Positions 42,204-47,003 of a DNA stretch of 47,003 bases are shown piece after piece; position 1 is the stretch's first letter; every line of letters starts with the position of its first letter. A program made the position numbers and the translations under genes. This stretch comes from CALXVA01 sp964587175 (GTDB taxonomy: Bacteria; Bacillota; Clostridia; TANB77; CAG-508). Under the pieces are notes generated by a model. The model saw nothing but the letters and a program-made list of their open reading frames with translations. It was not told the DNA's origin and made no database searches. The stretch lies in assembly GCA_964587175.1 (NCBI GenBank), contig CAZPKK010000005.1:1-47003 (forward strand), given 5' to 3'.

Positions 42204-43463
42204 TATAAAAAAATAAATAAGATATTAATAATTTTTATTATACTAAGTATAATATTGTCTTGTGTAATTAAGGTTGAGGCAACCTCAAATACGCTGAATA
42301 CAGAAATAGAAGATGATGCAGAAGAAGTTGATATAGAGGAAATAGAAAAAGAGGTAGTAGAGGCATCAGCTGACACAGAAGAAGTTGATGTTGATTCTAA
42401 AATAGCATTAATTTATGATAGAGCATCTGGCAGAATTTTGTATGAAAAGAATGGAAATAAGCAAACTCCAATGGCAAGTACTACTAAAATTATGACTGCA
42501 ATAGTTGTTTTAGAAAATGCTAATTTGACAGATGTGGTTACAATAACTTCACAGGCAGCTAGTATTGGAGGGTCAAGACTTGGGTTAAAGAAAAATGATG
42601 AAATAACAGTAAATGATTTATTGTATGGTCTAATGCTTCGCTCTGGAAATGATGCGGCAATTGCACTAGCAATTCACGTAGGGGGAAGCATAGAAGGTTT
42701 TGCTGAAATGATGAATCAAAAGGCTAAAGAAATAGGGCTTAGTAATTCTCATTTTATTGTTCCACATGGATTAGATAATGATGGACATTATACAACAGCA
42801 TATGAACTTGCAAAAATGGCTGACTATGCATTAAACATCGACAAATTTAAAGAAATAGTGGGAACTAGTACTACTACAATATATATAAATGGGTATGCGA
42901 AATCTATAAACAATACTAATCAATTATTAGGAAGTATATCTGGAGTATATGGAGTAAAAACAGGTTTTACTAATGGAGCAGGAAGATGCCTAGTTACTAG
43001 TTATAAAAGAGATGATTTAGATATAATAACAGTAATAATTGGTGCAGATACAACTAAACAAAGAACAGCAGACACTATAAAGCTAATAAATTATGCATAT
43101 GATAATTTTGAAATGGTAAATATAAAAGAGGTTGTAGAAACTAAGTTTAGCAGTTGGCAAGCAATAAACCAGAGTAGAATATATGTGAATAAAGGTGTAG
43201 AAAATGGAGTAAAACTGCTTTTAGAGGAGTTTCCTTATGAAGCAATGGCAGTAAAAATAGGTGAAGTTGATGAAATAGAAATAGAAGTGAATTCTATATT
43301 TTATTTAGAAGCACCAGTTGAAGAGGGAAAAATTATTGCAAGTTTAAAGGTAAAACTTGGAGATGAGGTGCTTGAAGTATTAGATGTTTACAATAGCAAA
43401 GAAATTAGAAAAAAGGAGATTAAGGATTATCTAATTGAGTTTATGGGATATTTTAATGTATAA
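42201..43463 (+). CDS. D-alanyl-D-alanine carboxypeptidase (S11, DacF-like)
   Basis: 420 aa. Signal peptide of about 27 residues, then an extra acidic linker (TEIEDDAEEVDIEEIEKEVV) before the S11 domain. Active-site motifs: S93-T-T-K96 (MASTTKIM), S148-G-N150 (MLRSGNDAA) and K253-T-G255 (GVKTGFTNGAG). A C-terminal beta-rich domain (about 310-400) and an amphipathic end (KEIKDYLIEFMGYF) for membrane attachment complete a normal DacA/DacF protein. It removes the terminal D-Ala from murein pentapeptides outside the cell and so limits cross-linking. Its ribosome site is buried in a hairpin. Confidence 0.94.
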   Translation: MYKKINKILIIFIILSIILSCVIKVEATSNTLNTEIEDDAEEVDIEEIEKEVVEASADTEEVDVDSKIALIYDRASGRILYEKNGNKQTPMASTTKIMTAIVVLENANLTDVVTITSQAASIGGSRLGLKKNDEITVNDLLYGLMLRSGNDAAIALAIHVGGSIEGFAEMMNQKAKEIGLSNSHFIVPHGLDNDGHYTTAYELAKMADYALNIDKFKEIVGTSTTTIYINGYAKSINNTNQLLGSISGVYGVKTGFTNGAGRCLVTSYKRDDLDIITVIIGADTTKQRTADTIKLINYAYDNFEMVNIKEVVETKFSSWQAINQSRIYVNKGVENGVKLLLEEFPYEAMAVKIGEVDEIEIEVNSIFYLEAPVEEGKIIASLKVKLGDEVLEVLDVYNSKEIRKKEIKDYLIEFMGYFNV

Positions 43464-43988
43464 TTAGAAATTCTATTCACTTGAGTGAAATCAAATATTT
43501 TGATAAAATAGTATTCGAAATTAAAAAAAGATGTTATATGTCAATGATGTGAAACGAACTTTTATAAAAAAGTTTCAATACAATTGATGAGAAACAAAAA
43601 ATATAAAATGACAGAGTAATAACAGAATTTAAAATTTAGAATATATAAAGAAATAAATAAGAACTTACAAAAGATGTGCTTTTAGGAACATGTTCCAAAA
43701 ACATTTTAATAAACATTGTAAAAACTCAATGTTATTGATATAATAATTTTGAATTAAACAAGATTATACTTTGATTTAGAAAGAATACAAGCAAAAACAC
43801 AAGAATTTAAGCAGAAGATAAAAAAAGATATATATAAGTATATACAATTAACAACTGGACAAGAATTGTGAAAATAAGTTATTGAAAAAATATCTGACAC
43901 ACCGTTAATAGGCGAGAATGAAAGAGCAATTAAAAGCTTAGAAAAAAATTAGATAAAAATGGTAATCCTAAAATTATGGAGGAATAAA
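43464..43988. other. Intergenic region with promoter, palindrome and possible gene remnant
   Basis: GGAACATGTTCC (43685-43696) is a perfect 12-bp palindrome. TTGTAA (43716-43721), a 17-nt spacer and TATAAT (43739-43744) form a good promoter pointing at the cassette to the right. Between it and the gene at 43989, one frame reads as short coding-like pieces broken by stops (DLERIQAKTQEFKQKIKKDI ... VIEKISDTPLIGENERAIKS), possibly a decayed gene end. Nothing else is seen. Confidence 0.5.
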
Positions 43989-44441
43989 ATGGTAAGTGTG
44001 AAATATGCGAAAGCCTATACAGAAGTATTAGAATTAATAAAGTATTTACCAGAAAACGAATATAATAAAATTCCAAAAGAAAAAATTGAATTTTGGGAAA
44101 GAAACAAAGATAATAAATATAAGTTTTCTATAAATCCACAGATAGAGTTAGAAAAACAAAATATTTCAATTGAAGCTAATAGTATTATAGTTACTATTTT
44201 TCGAGATTATTTTGCTAATGATTTACAAAAAGAAAAGTTAAAAACTATATTAGAACAAAATGAAAAGAAGTATCAAGAACAATTAAGAGAAAAATATAAT
44301 CCTGATGATATGTTTGAAAACAGAAAAGACGAAACTAATATTGATATTGAAAAAAGTAGTAACTTACCAGTTATAAAAAGAGATGAAAACTTTTTTAATA
44401 AATTTATAAATTATATAAAAAAATTAATATTTAGAAAATAA
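43989..44441 (+). CDS. Hypothetical protein, YAxAYxE paralog family (about 150 aa)
   Basis: ATG 43989 follows GGAGG by 6 nt; the frame is open to 43959. Starts MVSVKYAKAYTEVLELIKYL and keeps the family blocks: PKEKIEFWERNKDNKYKF, YQEQLREKYNPDDMF and a basic end FINYIKKLIFRK. It is the full-length relative of the 39-aa fragment at 890-1009 and the paralog of 2420-2881. Hydrophilic, helical, with no membrane segment. It leads a four-gene plus-strand cassette with its own promoter (43716-43744). Function unknown. Confidence 0.8.
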   Translation: MVSVKYAKAYTEVLELIKYLPENEYNKIPKEKIEFWERNKDNKYKFSINPQIELEKQNISIEANSIIVTIFRDYFANDLQKEKLKTILEQNEKKYQEQLREKYNPDDMFENRKDETNIDIEKSSNLPVIKRDENFFNKFINYIKKLIFRK

Positions 44442-44474
44442 GAAAATAATTATATATTCTAAAGGGAGTTAGTT

Positions 44475-44960
44475 ATGTTAGTTAGAAATGAAAATTCGAT
44501 TGATATAGTTAAAGATGAAATAGAAAAGGGAATTAGTAAAAGAATGTTCTTATGTGGAGTAATTTCATTTTTTATACTACTTATATTAGCAATGTGCTTA
44601 GGTTTTGACTTTACAATAAGTGAAACATATAAATTTATATTTTGTATCTGGTGTATTCCGAGTTACTTATTTATATTAACTGGTATAATTTATTGGAATA
44701 GAGAAAAACAAAAAAATAAGTTGATTGTTTCTGTTTCAAAGGATTATGTTGAATTCTTTACAAAGAAGAAAACAAAAAATATTTTGTTGAAGGATATAAT
44801 TAAAATTGATAAAGTTTCATCTATATATGGAAATTTTTTAGTTGTTTATTATAGAAAAGGTGAAAATGAAGAAAAATACCAATTTGAAATTTCAAGAAGC
44901 AATCTAAATTTAGTATGTATTGCGATTAAAGAATTTAAACAAGATATTATAATAAACTAA
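44475..44960 (+). CDS. Small membrane protein with two helices and a PH-like cytosolic domain
   Basis: 161 aa, AAAGGGAG ribosome site. Two membrane helices at about 24-45 and 54-74 are followed by a soluble domain of about 85 residues. It is rich in beta-strand and basic residues and ends in a helix: KLIVSVSKDYVEFFTKKKTK, NILLKDIIKIDKVSSIYGNF, NLVCIAIKEFKQDIIIN. Two helices plus a beta-barrel-like domain with a closing helix recall bacterial PH / YcxB-like proteins. Immunity proteins and small envelope sensors often share this form. Function is not assignable. Confidence 0.65.
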   Translation: MLVRNENSIDIVKDEIEKGISKRMFLCGVISFFILLILAMCLGFDFTISETYKFIFCIWCIPSYLFILTGIIYWNREKQKNKLIVSVSKDYVEFFTKKKTKNILLKDIIKIDKVSSIYGNFLVVYYRKGENEEKYQFEISRSNLNLVCIAIKEFKQDIIIN

Positions 44961-44976
44961 GGGGAGGAAATTGTAA

Positions 44977-45792
44977 GTGGCTGATTTAAAAGAAACTTAT
45001 GAAAAAGCTGTACAAGAGGGAACAACTTTTATATTAACAGAAGAAATGCTTAGTAATGGCATAAAGAAAATAGATAAAACTATTCAAACTATAGAAGATT
45101 TGATTATGGTACATAAGACAAATTTTTTCCCTGATGGAGCTATTAAGACTCCAAAAGAAACAGGAAAGGCAGGGACAAAAGTTTATAGGTGGATAGTTGA
45201 TGGAAAGGAAAAAGAATACAATATTCCATATATGAGTCATAGAAACACTGTTCATTTTTGCCTTAATGGAGCTGTTGAAAGCCACGAATATGGGGGATGG
45301 GATGAATCAAAATATGCTATTCTTATGCCGTTAGCAGAAAACAAAGATAAAATAGTAGGTGGGACAGAATGTGATTTATTCAGCTTTGGAAGTGTACCAA
45401 TTACAGATAATGCATATATTCTCTGCCCAGAAAATGAACTAGAGATAATGAGAAAAGCTAATCCTAATGCACAGATAGTAGGATATCAAGGGGATACTGT
45501 TTCTCCATATATAAATATTTTTTTAACTAACATACTAGGATATAAATATAAAGAACCGACTGAAAAATCTAGATTTTGGAATAGTGATTATGGAAAAGAC
45601 CATGAAAATGTATATAGGATAATACAAGAAAATGGATGGCAATATGGGGACCATAATGGCTCAAAATGGGATTATGATGACTATACACAACGATATATAG
45701 ATATATTAAATGGTTGGCTAAAAACAATTATTAATGAAAAATTATTATATTCTGCAAATAATTATGAAGGAAATGAAAAAAACACTTATTGA
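44977..45792 (+). CDS. Hypothetical protein (271 aa) of the right-hand cassette
   Basis: GTG start at 44977 after AAGGGGAGG. Soluble protein with no signal peptide. The most distinctive block is YMSHRNTVHFCLNGAVESHE at about 88-107, followed by YGGWDESKYAILMPLAENKD. Next comes a C-T-E-C-D-like GGTECDLFSFGSVPITDNAY segment at about 128-147. The His/Asn/Glu-rich first block could be an active site, but I do not recognise an enzyme family. Later blocks include NAQIVGYQGDTVSPYINIFL. It overlaps the next gene. As the largest non-paralog protein after the small one, it may be the effector part of the cassette; this is a guess. Confidence 0.75.
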   Translation: MADLKETYEKAVQEGTTFILTEEMLSNGIKKIDKTIQTIEDLIMVHKTNFFPDGAIKTPKETGKAGTKVYRWIVDGKEKEYNIPYMSHRNTVHFCLNGAVESHEYGGWDESKYAILMPLAENKDKIVGGTECDLFSFGSVPITDNAYILCPENELEIMRKANPNAQIVGYQGDTVSPYINIFLTNILGYKYKEPTEKSRFWNSDYGKDHENVYRIIQENGWQYGDHNGSKWDYDDYTQRYIDILNGWLKTIINEKLLYSANNYEGNEKNTY

Positions 45793-46804
45793 AATATTTG
45801 ACAGCGGAAATCTTAATAATGAATTTAAATTTTCCAGTAGTTTTAGTGATGGAGGATATTTTAAAATTATCTGTGATAGAGTTAGGAGTGAGACTGGCAT
45901 TGATTTAAGCAGTTTTTCTGGAACAGAAACACAAAAAGATTTTAATGCTTGGAGCGATAAACCAAAATCAATTGTATCAAATTATATTGTCAATGAATTA
46001 AGAATTAAGGCATTAAAAGAAAAAATGCAAACAGAGAGATTAACAGAAGAAGATGAATTTGAGCTACATTATTATGAGGAGTTTGGAGAATATGCTAGTC
46101 TTACACCAGATAACAGAAAAATGTTAATCGATTTAGAGAATATGCATTCTAAATCAATTAGTGAATTATCTGAATATGAATTAGAAACTTTGATAGAAGC
46201 AACAAATTTTAAATTACAAAATGTAAGCAAATTGTCCAAAGAGAATCATTATGACTTTGAAATCAGCTATTATGAAGGTATAACACCAGAAGCTGCTAGT
46301 CGTGCAGCTAAATTTGGAGAATATTTAAAACCTATCAAACCGGGAATATATTTAATGGTTAGAGTACCAGATCCTTTAGATACATTTTCAAAAGTTAGTG
46401 GCATAGATATTCGAGAACTATATGAAAAAATAAATATAGCAAAAACAGAAATGGAAATATACCTTTTAGATGAGCAAGTTACTAATATTCCTAATTGTCA
46501 CTTATTAGAGTATCGCGGTGATGACAGAGGAAATATTACCGATTGTGATTTAAACAGTTGTAAAACAGTATATGATTTTGAAACAACAGTTATGAGATAT
46601 TCTGAGTTATTTGCTAGATTTATTTCAGGTCAAAAAGTCAAATTTGATTCAATGGGAAATGAATTGTCAAATGAAGATAATACTATAAATATTGAGACAC
46701 AGGTGAAAAGTGCATTACAAAGTGGAGTTAGAAGTGGCACAATATCAGAACTTGAAGGGCAATCTCACGTTTTGGAAAATGAAGAAGGAAAACAACTTGA
46801 ATAA
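45764..46804 (+). CDS. Hypothetical protein (about 346 aa), last gene of the right-hand cassette
   Basis: Start uncertain: ATG 45764 and ATG 45773 both lie inside the end of the previous gene. AAGGAA sits just before 45773. The frame is open to 45734. The protein is hydrophilic, acidic and helical: MKKTLIEIFDSGNLNNEFKF at the N-terminus, then LDLENMHSKSI-like helices, PIKPGIYLMVRVPDPLDTFS near 208-227 and IPNCHLLEYRGDDRGNITDC. No signal peptide or membrane helix. The overlap implies translational coupling with the 271-aa protein, so the two probably act together. I do not recognise the family. Confidence 0.72.
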   Translation: MKEMKKTLIEIFDSGNLNNEFKFSSSFSDGGYFKIICDRVRSETGIDLSSFSGTETQKDFNAWSDKPKSIVSNYIVNELRIKALKEKMQTERLTEEDEFELHYYEEFGEYASLTPDNRKMLIDLENMHSKSISELSEYELETLIEATNFKLQNVSKLSKENHYDFEISYYEGITPEAASRAAKFGEYLKPIKPGIYLMVRVPDPLDTFSKVSGIDIRELYEKINIAKTEMEIYLLDEQVTNIPNCHLLEYRGDDRGNITDCDLNSCKTVYDFETTVMRYSELFARFISGQKVKFDSMGNELSNEDNTINIETQVKSALQSGVRSGTISELEGQSHVLENEEGKQLE

Positions 46805-46959
46805 AAAGAATAAAAAATAATGAGAAAGGCTGAAAGCGGTTCTGCCCTAAGAGAAAATGGCGTTTCGCCTACAGCTTCTAAGAAAAATTGGACAAAAATG
46901 CAAAAAACGAGCAAACCCTACTTTCTCAATGGAAATCGAAGATTTGCTCAAAAATTCTT
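46805..46959 (-). terminator. Gap before tRNA-Cys, with the tRNA's terminator hairpin
   Basis: On the minus strand GAGCAAA (46943-46949) pairs with TTTGCTC (46909-46915) and GTTTTTTGCATTTTT follows, a plausible terminator for the tRNA. A small GGCG/CGCC hairpin lies near 46859-46869. No gene is seen. Confidence 0.45.
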
Positions 46960-47003
46960 TGGAGGCGACACCCGGATTCGAACCGGGGATCAGAGTTTTG
47001 CAG
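46960..47003 (-). tRNA. tRNA-Cys (anticodon GCA), 5-prime part beyond right edge
   Basis: The minus strand shows the 3-prime half of a tRNA. It contains CTGCAAAAC with anticodon GCA, the T arm CCCCGGTTCGAATCCGGG, the acceptor half TGTCGCC, discriminator T and an encoded CCA ending at 46960. The remaining 5-prime half lies outside the window. Confidence 0.92.

Noticed and set aside
43685..43696. GGAACATGTTCC palindrome as an SOS (LexA) box
   Set aside because: The Gram-positive LexA box needs GAAC-N4-GTTC; here the spacing is two, so the palindrome is reported without that meaning.

Overview
The window is AT-rich DNA from a low-GC Gram-positive bacterium, most probably a member of Clostridia. 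Isoleucine is mostly ATA, Shine-Dalgarno sites are strong (GGAGG), and many promoters match the TTGACA/TATAAT consensus. Gene families seen include a Spo0E-like phosphatase, YfmF/YfmH, YkvI, DUF5711, Yip1, CmpB-type membrane proteins and a PrgI/VirB4/NlpC-P60 secretion locus. The genetic code is standard. I cannot name the species; an uncultivated gut-type lineage is only an inference.

Layout. (1) 1-4.3 kb is an accessory region. It holds an unrecognised protein running off the left edge, a 39-codon truncated member of a paralogous family, an XRE repressor with a candidate operator, a frameshifted DUF3267 zinc-peptidase-like gene, and a two-gene cassette (321 aa + 153 aa). (2) 4.4-27.3 kb is mainly housekeeping: an M14 peptidase, an SDR reductase, a Yip1 protein, an M18 aminopeptidase, tRNA-Arg(TCT), a CmpB-type protein, a GDT1/UPF0016 transporter, a three-gene ABC exporter (ATPase, permease, GldG-like subunit), YkvI, DUF5711-CvpA, dGTPase, a YgjP-like protein that has lost its zinc site, a UDP-sugar pyrophosphorylase, a broken metallophosphoesterase, a GH25-LysM muramidase, rpsU, yfmF/yfmH and a Spo0E-like protein. 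Several repeat elements lie between these genes. (3) 27.5-40.4 kb is a compact type IV secretion-like operon: three VirB2-like pilins, PrgI, a membrane-anchored VirB4-associated protein, the VirB4 ATPase, a VirB6-like channel, a VirB8/NTF2-like protein, a large peptidoglycan hydrolase and a second NTF2-like bitopic protein. No relaxase and no VirD4 coupling protein is visible. (4) 40.4-43.5 kb carries a REP-like element, a separately promoted charged 453-aa-class protein and a D,D-carboxypeptidase. (5) 43.5-47.0 kb is a second accessory cassette led by a full-length paralog of the left-hand family. It ends at a tRNA-Cys(GCA) gene cut by the window edge.

How the parts may work together. The secretion locus has a complete-looking inner-membrane platform, pilins and cell-wall hydrolase, but no DNA-processing genes. 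A domesticated or protein-exporting use is plausible but unproven. The paralogous YAxAYxE family sits beside different unrecognised proteins at each end of the window, like an interchangeable cassette. The best regulatory signal is an 11-bp-phased ATATTACA repeat found both upstream of the pilin promoter and just after the third pilin gene, directly before an intrinsic terminator that should favour pilin over machinery expression.
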